Assembly: GCA_900542965.1 (NCBI GenBank)
Contig: UQPY01000021.1
Coordinates: forward strand, 1-34,382
From: an uncultured Collinsella sp.
GTDB taxonomy: Bacteria > Actinomycetota > Coriobacteriia > Coriobacteriales > Coriobacteriaceae
DNA: 34,382 nt
Direction: 5' to 3'
This document shows positions 22,458 through 30,912 of this stretch, one piece after another. The stretch's first letter is position 1. Each line of letters begins with the position of its first letter. The notes under the pieces are model-generated. The model ran no database searches and had not been told where the DNA came from. It saw only the letters and a program-made list of their open reading frames with translations. The translations under genes were made by a program, and so were the position numbers.

Positions 22458-23285
22458 TTAGATGAGGCCGAAATGCTGCATCGCTGTGACGGTGCCGTCG
22501 TGTGCGACATCATCAGTCACGTAGTCGGCGAGCGCCTTGACCTCGGGCATGGCGTTGCCCATGGCGACAGCCGTCTCGACCGCAGCGAGCATGCCCAGGT
22601 CGTTACCCGAATCGCCAAAGCCAAAGGTGCGCGCATTTCCCTCACGGCCCAGATACGCCAGCGCTCGCGCCACGCCCACGCCCTTGTCGATGCCCTTGGG
22701 ACTCAGCTCGCGATTCTGGCCACCGGTGTTGCACAGCTCAAACTCGCGATCGATAAAGCCATCATCGTTGGCTACGCGAGCCAGGTCGCTCGCGACGATG
22801 CCTACCTTGCCCACGCGCAGACGGCCGTCGACGCGCATTTCCTCGGTGCTGTGCACCACAGAAGTGCCGATCAGAGACGACTGCTCAACACCCGCGGGTT
22901 CCAGGGCAAAAGTAGCCACGTTGGTCTCGAAAAAGGCTTCAATCCCTGCCGCGGCCATACGGCGTGCAAGCTCCTCAACAATGTCTTCGTCAAAGCAGTC
23001 CTCATACACCACGCGGCCCTCGACCTCGAGCGTGGCGCCCGCCATGGCAACGACGCCCGCGGGGTCGAGCGCACGCAAGCTATCGGCGATGAGCCACAGG
23101 GGGCGACCCGTGCAGATAAACGCCTTGTGTCCCGCGTCGCGCAGACGATGAAACGCCTCGACGACCGCCTGCGAGGGGCGAACCGCCGAAAAGTCCTTGT
23201 CGGTCATGTTGTCGGGATCGAACGACGTCAGCGTGCCGTCCACGTCAAAAAAGAGCACAGCGGGTTCGGGACACGCATCAATCAT
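22458..23285 (-). CDS. Cof-type HAD-IIB phosphatase
   Basis: Cytoplasmic haloacid-dehalogenase-like hydrolase, 275 aa, most likely a sugar- or nucleotide-phosphate phosphatase. Motif I is DVDGT (nucleophile Asp14 and Asp16), motif II is in CTGRP, the motif III lysine is near GIDKGVGVARAL, and motif IV is GDSGNDLGML (224-233). The cap between motifs II and III is the C2B type. GAAAGGAA lies 7 nt before the ATG at 23285; an upstream ATG at 23321 is less likely because it lies above this ribosome site. It is divergent from the rRNA methyltransferase gene. Confidence 0.92.
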   Translation of the reverse strand: MIDACPEPAVLFFDVDGTLTSFDPDNMTDKDFSAVRPSQAVVEAFHRLRDAGHKAFICTGRPLWLIADSLRALDPAGVVAMAGATLEVEGRVVYEDCFDEDIVEELARRMAAAGIEAFFETNVATFALEPAGVEQSSLIGTSVVHSTEEMRVDGRLRVGKVGIVASDLARVANDDGFIDREFELCNTGGQNRELSPKGIDKGVGVARALAYLGREGNARTFGFGDSGNDLGMLAAVETAVAMGNAMPEVKALADYVTDDVAHDGTVTAMQHFGLI

Positions 23286-23327
23286 ATGGGTTCCTTTCGA
23301 GGATAAGGGCAAACGAAGCATCCATCA

Positions 23328-23333
23328 TATAAT
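23328..23333 (+). promoter_or_regulatory. Candidate -10 element of rlmKL-like gene
   Basis: A perfect TATAAT lies 28 nt before the ATG. No good -35 is seen at 16-18 bp, so the promoter is only partly supported. Confidence 0.35.
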
Positions 23334-23360
23334 GGAGCGACGCAACCAGAGAGGTCACCC

Positions 23361-25919
23361 ATGGAATTTTACGCAAGCTGCCCCGAAGGCTTTGAGTCCG
23401 CACTCGCCGATGAGCTTAAACGCCTCGGGCTTTCGCATGTTCGCCGGCTGAAGGGCCGCGCTACATTTGAGGGCGAGCTTGAGCAGGGCTATCGAGCGTG
23501 CCTGTGGTCGCGCCTGGCGAGCCGTGTGTTCGTGGTACTCGGGCGCTTTGAGGCGCAGGATGCCGATGAACTGTACGACAGCGTTTACGACATCGCCTGG
23601 GAGACCGTCATCCGCCCCGGCGCCACCATCGCCATCACCGCCCGCGGCGTGACCGAGCAGCTGCGCAACACGCGCTTCTCGGCCCTGCGCGCCAAGGACG
23701 CGCTGTGCGACCGTCTGGCCGAGACCACGGGCCGTCGCGCCGATGTCGACGCTGCCGATCCCGACGTTCACCTGTTGCTTTCGCTGCGCCAGCGCCGCGC
23801 GAGCATCAGCCTGGACCTTTCGGGCGACCCACTGTTCAAGCGCCTGCCGCCCGCGGCGACCCGTGCCGGCGAGGGTGCGCACGTGTTGCGCCCCGACTAC
23901 GCCGCCCTGGTGCTGGCGCAGGTCGGCTGGACCGCACTGTGCGAGCGCGAGTTGACGGCCGACGATTACGAGAATGAAGCCCTTCCCACGCTAATCGATG
24001 CCTCGTGCGCCGGCGGCGGCCTGTTGCTGGAAGCCGTGAACACTCTGACCGACCGCGCCCCGGGCGCCGCACGCGAGCGCTGGGGCTTTGAGGGCTGGCA
24101 GCTACACGACGCCGCTCTGTGGGAGCAGCTGCTTGCCGAGGCGCGCGAGCGCGAGGCGGCAGCGCGCGAGCGCCAGGCGCGCATCGTGGCCATGGACATT
24201 GACCCCACCGCCCGCAAGACCGCCGAGCGCATGGTCAAGTGTGCCGGCTACAAGCGCTTTGTCGATTTTTGCGCCGCTAAGTCCGCCACCGTGCTGGACC
24301 ACGCGGGCACTGTCGCCGGTGCCGCCCTCGTCGCGGATACGACCGAGACACCGCTTTCACTCATGCACGATGCCATGACGCTGGTCGGCGAGCTGCGCCG
24401 CGCCCCCGAGCTCGCTTCGGCGCCGGTCGCCGCGCTCACCCGCGACGGATTGCTGGCCCGCGCGCTCCACGCCGAGCCCAAGCGCTCGATCGCCGTCATG
24501 CCCAACAACGAGGAGGCGGCTATTGAGATTTGGCCCTCGCTCGACCACGCCGCCGCGGCATTTGAAGCAGCGATCAGCGCAGATGCCGAGGAACAGACCG
24601 CAGACGCTCATGACGAAGCCGCCGATACTCCCACGCCCGAACCTGCCGCCACGCTCGACCTGGGCGACGGCAAGCCGCTGCCCGTGCTCATTCCCGAGTC
24701 TGAGCAGTTCGCCAACCGCCTGCGCAAGAATGCCCGCCTGCGCCGCAAGTGGGCCAAGCGCGAGGGCGTGAGCTGCTACCGCGTCTACGATGCCGACCTG
24801 CCCGACTACTCCGCCGCCATCGACCTGTACGAGGGCTGCCCGCAGACGCCGGGCCGCTGGCTCGTCATTGCCGAATACGCCGCACCCAAGACCATCGACC
24901 CCGCGCTTGCCCAGGCCCGCATGCTCGACATCTTGGCCATCGCGCCGCGCATTCTTGATGTTCCGGCCGAGCACGTGCACGCCAAGGCCCGCATGCGTTC
25001 GCGCGGCGGCTCGCAGTACGGCAAACAGGGCGCCGGCAAGGGTGGCTCGGGCGAGCGCGCCAACATCGCGCGCCGTCGTCTGCCGCTCATCGAAGAGGGC
25101 GGCCTTACCTTTGCCGTCAACTTTGACGACTATTTGGATGTGGGCATCTTCCTGGATCATCGCGTCACCCGCAACCTGGTGCGCGAGCACGCCAAACAGG
25201 CGCGCCGCTTCCTCAACCTGTTCGCCTACACCGGCACCGCCACCTGCTATGCGGCCGACGGCGGCGTCGAGGAAACCGTGACAGTCGACCTTTCCAACAC
25301 CTACCTGGACTGGGCCGAGCGCAATATGCGCCAGAACGGCTTTGTTGGTCCGCAGCATCATTTTGTGCGCGACGACGTGCTCGCCTGGATTCGCGACCAG
25401 CGCCAGACGCGCAACCGCTGGGACCTGATCTTTGTCGACCCGCCCACGTTCTCGAACTCGTCAAAGATGGGCCGCCGTACCTGGGATGTCCAGCGCGACC
25501 ATGTTGAGCTTTTGGCCGGCGTGTCGCGCCTGCTCGCACAGGGCGGACATGCCATCTTTAGCTGCAACCTGCGCGGCTTCCGCCCCGAAACGCGCAAGCT
25601 CGCGCGCGCGGGCGTCGTGCTGGAGGACATTACGGCGCAGACCATCCCCGAGGATTTCGCACGCAACCAGAAGGTGCACCACTGCTATATCGTGCGCCGC
25701 CTGCCCATCGAGGACGCCATGGCCGAAGTCGGCTTTAGCGCCGAGGAGATTGCCGAGCGAACCGAGGAGCTGCGCAACCCCGAGGCCCGCAAGCCCCGTG
25801 CAGCAGCGCCCGCGCACGCGCAGGCCGGCAACGGCAAGTCCAACTTTGCCAGCAAACCCTCCCCTGCCGGCAAGTCCAAAAAGAAGAAGTTCTACGCCAG
25901 CAAGCCCAAGGATAAATAG
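23361..25919 (+). CDS. rlmKL: RlmKL-type 23S rRNA methyltransferase with eroded N-terminal half
   Basis: Two-domain rRNA guanine methyltransferase, 852 aa. By family, the N-terminal half (RlmL) makes m2G2445 and the C-terminal half (RlmK) makes m7G2069 in 23S rRNA. The THUMP/ferredoxin-like region is about 40-155. The phrase DRAPGAARERWGFEGWQLHD (231-250) is clearly RlmL. But the SAM-binding motif, usually DPMCGSGT, reads DASCAGGG (213-220), and NPPYG is absent; the aligned place reads VADTTETP (324-331). The RlmK half looks intact, with NLFAYTGTATCYAADGG (about 618-634) and FVDPPTFSNS (691-700). An acidic linker (about 405-435) and a Lys/Ala-rich tail are present. RlmL activity is therefore doubtful. 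GAGAGG precedes the ATG. Confidence 0.9.
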   Translation: MEFYASCPEGFESALADELKRLGLSHVRRLKGRATFEGELEQGYRACLWSRLASRVFVVLGRFEAQDADELYDSVYDIAWETVIRPGATIAITARGVTEQLRNTRFSALRAKDALCDRLAETTGRRADVDAADPDVHLLLSLRQRRASISLDLSGDPLFKRLPPAATRAGEGAHVLRPDYAALVLAQVGWTALCERELTADDYENEALPTLIDASCAGGGLLLEAVNTLTDRAPGAARERWGFEGWQLHDAALWEQLLAEAREREAAARERQARIVAMDIDPTARKTAERMVKCAGYKRFVDFCAAKSATVLDHAGTVAGAALVADTTETPLSLMHDAMTLVGELRRAPELASAPVAALTRDGLLARALHAEPKRSIAVMPNNEEAAIEIWPSLDHAAAAFEAAISADAEEQTADAHDEAADTPTPEPAATLDLGDGKPLPVLIPESEQFANRLRKNARLRRKWAKREGVSCYRVYDADLPDYSAAIDLYEGCPQTPGRWLVIAEYAAPKTIDPALAQARMLDILAIAPRILDVPAEHVHAKARMRSRGGSQYGKQGAGKGGSGERANIARRRLPLIEEGGLTFAVNFDDYLDVGIFLDHRVTRNLVREHAKQARRFLNLFAYTGTATCYAADGGVEETVTVDLSNTYLDWAERNMRQNGFVGPQHHFVRDDVLAWIRDQRQTRNRWDLIFVDPPTFSNSSKMGRRTWDVQRDHVELLAGVSRLLAQGGHAIFSCNLRGFRPETRKLARAGVVLEDITAQTIPEDFARNQKVHHCYIVRRLPIEDAMAEVGFSAEEIAERTEELRNPEARKPRAAAPAHAQAGNGKSNFASKPSPAGKSKKKKFYASKPKDK

Positions 25920-25924
25920 ACAAC

Positions 25925-25989
25925 GTTGCGGTGGAATACGGACTGTTTTGCCTGGAATTAGGTAAATTTAGACCGTATTTCACCGCAAC
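25925..25989. repeat. Hairpin between convergent genes
   Basis: Arms 25925-25944 and 25970-25989 match at 18 of 20 (GTTGCGGTG and AATACGG blocks exact); the pairing continues inward through TTTGCC/GGTAAA with one wobble, leaving an 8-nt loop. It fills the gap between the methyltransferase gene and convergent kdpE and may end transcription on both sides despite lacking a strong U-tract. Confidence 0.85.
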
Positions 25990-26014
25990 TCATATTGGGA
26001 TGGCGGATGCCGAC

Positions 26015-26728
26015 CTATCCCTGGATGACCAATCGGTAACCAATACCCACGTGCGTCTGGATATAGCGCGGGTGCGCGGGGTCGGACTCGATCTTCTTGC
26101 GCAGCGTGCCCATAAAGACGCGCAGGCTCGCCAGGTCGCTCTTAGTTGCCGTGCCCCAAATCTCGTGCAGGATAAACTGGTGCGTTAGTACCTTGTCGGC
26201 GTTATGTGCCAGCAGGCACAAGAGCTTGTACTCAATCGGCGTCAGATGCAGCTCCTCGCCATCCATCGTGGCAATGCCGGCATCAAAGTCGATATGCAGC
26301 TCACCGGTATCGAACGAGCCCTCGGAGGCAACACCACCCGTTTGCGCATACGAAAGGCGCCTGAGCGTCGTGCGAATGCGTGCAAGCAGTTCCTCGACCG
26401 AAAACGGCTTGGTCAGGTAGTCATCGGCGCCGGCATCGAGCGCGCGAATCTTATCCCCGTCCTCGCTGCGCGCCGAGACCACGATGATCGGCATGCCCGA
26501 CCATGCGCGCACCGACTCCACCACCTTGACGCCGTCCATATCGGGCAGGCCCAGATCGAGCAGCACGATGCTCGGTGCCTGCGATGAGGCGGCGGCGATG
26601 GCGGCATGGGCGGTCTCCACGGCCATATGACGCAAGCCGTGCGCCTCGAGCGCGGCAACAATAAGGTTGCGGACGGCGGGATCGTCCTCAACGACCAAGA
26701 TGAGCGGTTTTACGGCAGAGTTCGGCAC
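26015..26728 (-). CDS. kdpE: KdpE-like response regulator
   Basis: OmpR/PhoB-type regulator, 237 aa from a GTG at 26728. The receiver domain has the acidic pocket EDD (14-16), phospho-acceptor Asp58 in LLDLGLPDMDG, and Lys107 in YLTKPFS; the C-terminal winged helix includes LTPIEYKLLCLLA and ends HVGIGYRLV. AGGAGT lies 6 nt before the GTG. The gene starts 4 nt after the kinase stop, so the two are translated together. KdpE normally turns on potassium uptake genes; here the nearest candidate target is kup, since no kdpFABC is in the window. Confidence 0.92.
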   Translation of the reverse strand: MPNSAVKPLILVVEDDPAVRNLIVAALEAHGLRHMAVETAHAAIAAASSQAPSIVLLDLGLPDMDGVKVVESVRAWSGMPIIVVSARSEDGDKIRALDAGADDYLTKPFSVEELLARIRTTLRRLSYAQTGGVASEGSFDTGELHIDFDAGIATMDGEELHLTPIEYKLLCLLAHNADKVLTHQFILHEIWGTATKSDLASLRVFMGTLRKKIESDPAHPRYIQTHVGIGYRLVIQG

Positions 26729-26732
26729 AGCG

Positions 26733-28358
26733 CTACTCCTTATCAAACGAAACGTCGGCGACGGGAAGCTCAATCGTAAAGACCGAGCCGTGCGGGTCCG
26801 CCGCGGCAACCTCTATGCTACCGCCATGCGCCAGCGCAATGGAGCGGCAGAGCGAAAGACCCAGGCCCACGCTGCGATGGCTGTCGGCAAGACCGTGGTT
26901 GGCGGTGTAGAACGACTCAAAGATTCGCTCGCGGTCCTCGGGCGCAATGCCCGGGCCGTCATCGGCCACCGAGCACGCCACGCGTCCATCGTCGACGCTA
27001 ATCGAAATCATGATATGCGAGCCTGCGGGCGTATAGGTGATGGCGTTGTTCACCAGATTGACCACCAGCTGCACCATCAGGCGCGCATCGACGTTGACGA
27101 GCGCCGGCTCATCGCACGCCACCACCTTAAGGTCGTGCTCGCGCACGGCAGGGTTCACGTGGCGCAGCGCCTCCTCCACGATATCGTCCATGAGCTCGAG
27201 CGTGGTCGACAGGCGCATACCGCCGCCCTCGAGCTTGGTGATGGCGAGCAGGTTCTCGACGGTGGCGTTGAGCCATTGCGCATCCGAGCGAATGGACAGG
27301 AGCAGGCCGCGGCGCGTCTGGGCGTCGAGCACGGCGGTGCCGGTCGAGCCCTGGTCGAGCAGCACATCGGCATTGCCCGAAATACTGGTGAGCGGCGTGC
27401 GCAGGTCATGCGAGATGGAGCGCAGCAGGTTGGCGCGCAGCTGCTCATTTTTGGCAAGCACCGCCGCCTCCTCGCGGGCCTCCATGGCGCGGGCGCGATC
27501 GAGCGCCAGCTCGCCTTCGCTCACGATGGCATCGGCAAGTGTCCGCTCCTCATGCGTCAGCACGTCGGGCTCGGCAACGATAGCCAGCACGCCCACCACC
27601 GAGGCGGGATCGCCCGAGCGCGCGAAGCCGTCGCCTGTGCGAACCGTCAGGTAGATGCCATAAAACGCCGAGCCGCCAAACGTGGCGTCGAGCGGCGTTC
27701 CCACATAGGCGGACGCCGAGAGCCGAGGCGGCATCTGCGGCGCCAGTTCGTGCACCGGTGCGGCATCGCCCACGGCCGTGTAAGTCGCGCGCGGCAGCAG
27801 GTCATCGCCCTCGGCGTCGGCGCTGTACCACACGACAGGGCAGCCCGAAAGACGCGCCAGCTGCGTGGCCATGGCGTGAACGATCTGATGCTGATCGGCG
27901 CACCGCTGCAGCATGCGGTTGGTCTCGAGCACCATATGCGTGCGGCGGTCGCTGGCGGCAGCCTGTGCCAAGGCGCGGCGCAGGGCCAACGCAATCGAAC
28001 TCGACACAAGCGAGACCACGAACATGATGAAGAACATGCCGGGATAGCCGCGGTCGATAAGCGACAGCGAGTAGCGCGGGTCGACAAACAAGAAGTTGTA
28101 GAGCGCCACGGCGGCAGCCGAGCTCAGCAAGCAATACAGGCGACTCCAGGTAAAGAATGCGCACAGCTGAACGGCAAACACATAGACGATCATGATGCTC
28201 GGCGCGAGACCCGGATGGTCGAGCAGCGCGCCCACAATCGTCGCCGCGACCAGCAGTCCCACCGATACGCAGGCGTCATACAGAGGAGTGCGGCGCGCCA
28301 GCGTTGTGCGCCGCCACCAAAAGTTATCGGCAATATCGCCGTCCGTACGGACGTCCAT
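26733..28358 (-). CDS. kdpD: KdpD-like sensor kinase lacking the N-terminal KdpD domain
   Basis: Membrane histidine kinase, 541 aa against about 900 for full KdpD. The N-terminal KdpD/USP sensory regions are missing; the protein begins with the four-helix DUF4118 membrane part (about 28-128), then a GAF-like domain (about 145-285), HisKA with His317 (SISHDLRTPL), and an ATPase domain with NLVNNAIT and DDGPGIAPEDRERIFE. All kinase motifs are intact. GAGGAG and GGGGCG lie just upstream of the ATG at 28358, and no longer frame exists. Short KdpD forms are known in other bacteria; loss of the USP part suggests different input. It follows a small membrane protein and kup on the same strand, separated by a strong hairpin. 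Confidence 0.9.
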   Translation of the reverse strand: MDVRTDGDIADNFWWRRTTLARRTPLYDACVSVGLLVAATIVGALLDHPGLAPSIMIVYVFAVQLCAFFTWSRLYCLLSSAAAVALYNFLFVDPRYSLSLIDRGYPGMFFIMFVVSLVSSSIALALRRALAQAAASDRRTHMVLETNRMLQRCADQHQIVHAMATQLARLSGCPVVWYSADAEGDDLLPRATYTAVGDAAPVHELAPQMPPRLSASAYVGTPLDATFGGSAFYGIYLTVRTGDGFARSGDPASVVGVLAIVAEPDVLTHEERTLADAIVSEGELALDRARAMEAREEAAVLAKNEQLRANLLRSISHDLRTPLTSISGNADVLLDQGSTGTAVLDAQTRRGLLLSIRSDAQWLNATVENLLAITKLEGGGMRLSTTLELMDDIVEEALRHVNPAVREHDLKVVACDEPALVNVDARLMVQLVVNLVNNAITYTPAGSHIMISISVDDGRVACSVADDGPGIAPEDRERIFESFYTANHGLADSHRSVGLGLSLCRSIALAHGGSIEVAAADPHGSVFTIELPVADVSFDKE

Positions 28359-28386
28359 CAGCGCCCCGCTCCTCTCTCAAAAACAA

Positions 28387-28440
28387 AAACCACCACAAAG
28401 GGACAGGCACCTTTGTGGTGGTTTCCCTTGTGGTGGTTCC
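28387..28440 (-). terminator. Terminator or attenuator between small membrane protein and kdpD
   Basis: AACCACCACAAAGG (28388-28401) pairs perfectly with CCTTTGTGGTGGTT (28410-28423), and a near copy CCTTGTGGTGGTT follows (28426-28438). Read on the minus strand there are two alternative left arms and one right arm followed by TTTTTGTTTTTG, which fits a rho-independent terminator and allows attenuator-like switching. The loop region resembles the AAAGGGAC core of the 33-bp repeats. Confidence 0.75.
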
Positions 28441-28469
28441 AAGTGTATAGCCTTTGCAGCCGGCGGTCG

Positions 28470-28664
28470 CTAGACAAACAGCACGTGCGCGAGCAGGGCA
28501 CACACGCACACCGCTCCAAATACCAGTGCCACGATCGAAATTACGCGATCGGCCATATCCATGTTGGCACGGTTCGTCAAAAACCGATCTTCGGCGGCGT
28601 CGGCGCGTGCCTCACGTACCAGCTCGGCAACCACCTCGCGGCCATCAAGCATCTTTGCATCCAT
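28470..28664 (-). CDS. Small membrane protein between kup and kdpD
   Basis: Short protein not recognised (64 aa). A polar, charged N-terminal part (about 1-35, many Asp/Glu/Arg) is followed by one hydrophobic helix (about 39-63) that ends at the C-terminus. GGGGAGG lies 6 nt before the ATG at 28664, which is better than the ATG ten codons earlier. It sits 61 bp after the kup stop on the same strand, so it may be co-transcribed and could act as an accessory subunit, as KdpF does for KdpFABC; this is inference from position only. Confidence 0.7.
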   Translation of the reverse strand: MDAKMLDGREVVAELVREARADAAEDRFLTNRANMDMADRVISIVALVFGAVCVCALLAHVLFV

Positions 28665-28725
28665 GTTTGCCTCCCCGGTCTCAATCTTGTCCATCGAAAA
28701 CCAACTCCGTGCAACCCGTCGGCGC

Positions 28726-30753
28726 CTACGGCCGCTCGTTGGGGGCCAGGCGCTGCATCTTGTTCACGGCCTTGAACTTGGTGAACAGCGGCACGTACTC
28801 AAAGCTCACGCTGGAGTTCTCCAGGCCGTACCAGCGTGCAGGCGTGCCGGCGGCGCGGCGGATGATGTACTTGAGCGTGATGGCCGTACGCTCGCTCGGC
28901 TCCACATCGCTTTCGGGCGCCAGAAGCTTACGGATCAGGACGAACTTGAACGTACCGATGTTGCCCGGATCCTTGTAGACCGAGTAGTCATGCGTCTGCG
29001 CCGGCAGCTCGCCGGTGGCAGCCAGGTCCTGAACGACCTGACGCAGATAGGCATTGACGCGCTGGTTGATCTTGTAGCCCAGGTACAGATGCACGCGGAA
29101 CACGTAGTCGGTGCCGAACGTCTCGACCGAATAGGCAAAGGTATGCGGCTCGTCCATGGTCTCGACATTCACGAACCACCAGGCGCGAGCGCGCTTGGGA
29201 TGCTTGTCCAAAATCGAGTAGACGATGTCGCGGTCGATGTAGTCGGTATGGGTGTCCTTGGTCAGGTACACGACGTTGTCGCTCATGCGCTCGTAACGGT
29301 CGTCGTCGCGCAGGCGCTTGAGCTGCGGCAGGTAGCTGCGCAGCGGCAGCAGCGTAAACTGGCGCTGCTCAACAGCCGTACCGTTGTACCAGCACACCAT
29401 GATGCCCATGATGAGCGCGGCCATGAGGATGGTGAAGTAGCCGCCGTGGAAGAACTTGGTAAGTGAGCTCACGAAGAAGAAGCCTTCGAGCAAAAGGAAG
29501 AAGGCCGCGAAGATCCACGGAGTAACCTTGAGCTTGCGCTCCTCGTGCAGGTAGAAGAAGAGCAGCAGCGTGGTGCACATCATAGTCAGCGTAATGGCAA
29601 GGCCGTAGGCGGCTTCCATATGCGCCGAGTTCTGGAACAGCAGCACCACGATGACGCAGCCGACAAGCATGACGTTGTTGACCATGGGGATGTAGAGCTG
29701 GCCCTTGGTCTCGGCAGGGTAGAAGACCTGCATGTGCGGCATGAGGTCCAGACGGCTGGCCTCGGACACCAGCGAGAATGCGCCGGTGATGAGCGCCTGC
29801 GAGGCAATGATGGCCGCGACGGTGGAAAGGCCGACGGCAAACGGGCGCAGGCCCGGGGCGAGCATCTGGTAGAACGGGTTGAGGTCGGCAATGCCCATGA
29901 GCTCGGGGTTGGCAGCGTTGTTCATAAGCCAAGCGCCCTGGCCCATATAGGAAAGCAGCAGGCAGCACTTAACGAACGGCCAGGTAGCGTAGATGTTGCC
30001 GCGGCCCACGTGGCCCATGTCGGAATAGAGCGCCTCGGCACCGGTGGTGGCGAGGAAGCAGCTGCCCAGAATCATGATGCCCGCGTGGTTGTTGGGGCTC
30101 AGCAAAAAGGCGATGCCGCGCACCGGGTTGAGGCACAGCAGCACGGCGGGGTGCTGGAAGACAAAGAACAGACCCGTGCCGCCCAGGAACAGGAACCACA
30201 GCGTCATGATGGGGCCAAAGGCGTGACCGATCTTGGCCGTACCGATGCGCTGTACCAAGAAGAGCACGATGATGATGGCGAGCGTAATGGCGACGACGCG
30301 GCCTTGGTCATCGCCCAGCACGGCATGGACCGCCGGGATGGTGCGCAGGCCCTCGATGGCCGTGGTAACGGTAACGGCCGGCGTGAGGATGCCGTCGGCG
30401 AGCAGCGCGGCGCCACCTAGCATGGCGGGGATGATAAGCCACTTGCCACAGCGCTTGACCAGACTGTACAGGGCAAAGATACCGCCCTCGCCATGGTTAT
30501 CGGCGCGCAGCGAGATGAGCACATACTTGATGGTGGTCAGCAACGTGACCGTCCACACGACAAGGGAGAGCGCGCCGAGCACGAACTCCTCCGTGACGCT
30601 TCCGATGCCGCCGTTGCCGGCAACGAGCGCCTTGGTTACATACATAGGGCTGGTGCCGATATCGCCGTACACCACGCCCAGCGTGACGAGCATCGCCGAG
30701 ATGCTCACAGGAATCGCAGCGTGCGAAGCTGCCTCCTTGGCCTTTTGTTCCAT
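28726..30753 (-). CDS. kup: Kup-type potassium uptake permease
   Basis: Proton-coupled potassium importer of the KUP/HAK/KT family, 675 aa. GVVYGDIGTSPMYV (26-39) is the family signature in helix 1; about twelve membrane helices fill residues 15-460, and a ~200-residue cytoplasmic C-terminal domain follows. The ATG at 30753 lies about 10 nt after GGGAGG; the frame is open further upstream only to a TTG inside that ribosome site. A TATAAT box lies upstream. It is the first gene of the minus-strand locus kup - small membrane protein - kdpD - kdpE, which suggests that the two-component system senses potassium or turgor and controls this permease. Confidence 0.95.
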   Translation of the reverse strand: MEQKAKEAASHAAIPVSISAMLVTLGVVYGDIGTSPMYVTKALVAGNGGIGSVTEEFVLGALSLVVWTVTLLTTIKYVLISLRADNHGEGGIFALYSLVKRCGKWLIIPAMLGGAALLADGILTPAVTVTTAIEGLRTIPAVHAVLGDDQGRVVAITLAIIIVLFLVQRIGTAKIGHAFGPIMTLWFLFLGGTGLFFVFQHPAVLLCLNPVRGIAFLLSPNNHAGIMILGSCFLATTGAEALYSDMGHVGRGNIYATWPFVKCCLLLSYMGQGAWLMNNAANPELMGIADLNPFYQMLAPGLRPFAVGLSTVAAIIASQALITGAFSLVSEASRLDLMPHMQVFYPAETKGQLYIPMVNNVMLVGCVIVVLLFQNSAHMEAAYGLAITLTMMCTTLLLFFYLHEERKLKVTPWIFAAFFLLLEGFFFVSSLTKFFHGGYFTILMAALIMGIMVCWYNGTAVEQRQFTLLPLRSYLPQLKRLRDDDRYERMSDNVVYLTKDTHTDYIDRDIVYSILDKHPKRARAWWFVNVETMDEPHTFAYSVETFGTDYVFRVHLYLGYKINQRVNAYLRQVVQDLAATGELPAQTHDYSVYKDPGNIGTFKFVLIRKLLAPESDVEPSERTAITLKYIIRRAAGTPARWYGLENSSVSFEYVPLFTKFKAVNKMQRLAPNERP

Positions 30754-30788
30754 AAGCCGGTTTCCTCCCAACTTTAATGTTCGAAGGA

Positions 30789-30815
30789 ATTATAGGTAAT
30801 CGGCCCATGTTTGAA
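30789..30815 (-). promoter_or_regulatory. Candidate kup promoter
   Basis: Minus-strand TATAAT (30794-30789) with TTCAAA (30815-30810) 15 bp upstream. The -10 is perfect, the -35 matches 4 of 6 at short spacing. The ATG at 30753 is about 35 nt downstream of the -10. Confidence 0.45.
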
Positions 30816-30877
30816 TGGCACTGTTTTCCCAGCTAGATAAACATTTATACGGCCTTTAAGCCACCTCGGCGATATGG

Positions 30878-30910
30878 AATGTGACAAAGGGACTGTCTCT
30901 TTGTCGCATC
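30878..30910 (-). repeat. 33-bp palindromic repeat, copy 6
   Basis: Arms TGTGACAAAGGGAC / GTCTCTTTGTCGCA; both arm differences are compatible with G·U pairing when read on the plus strand. It ends 2 bp after the stop codon of the minus-strand nitroreductase gene. Confidence 0.88.
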
Positions 30911-30912
30911 CG

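Noticed and set aside
26667..28775. About 700-codon plus-strand open frame
   Set aside because: It is antisense to kdpD and the small membrane protein gene, with shadow-like composition and no domain.
30836..30842. GATAAAC near the kup promoter as a second copy of the transaldolase half-site
   Set aside because: A single 7-mer is expected several times by chance in 34 kb.
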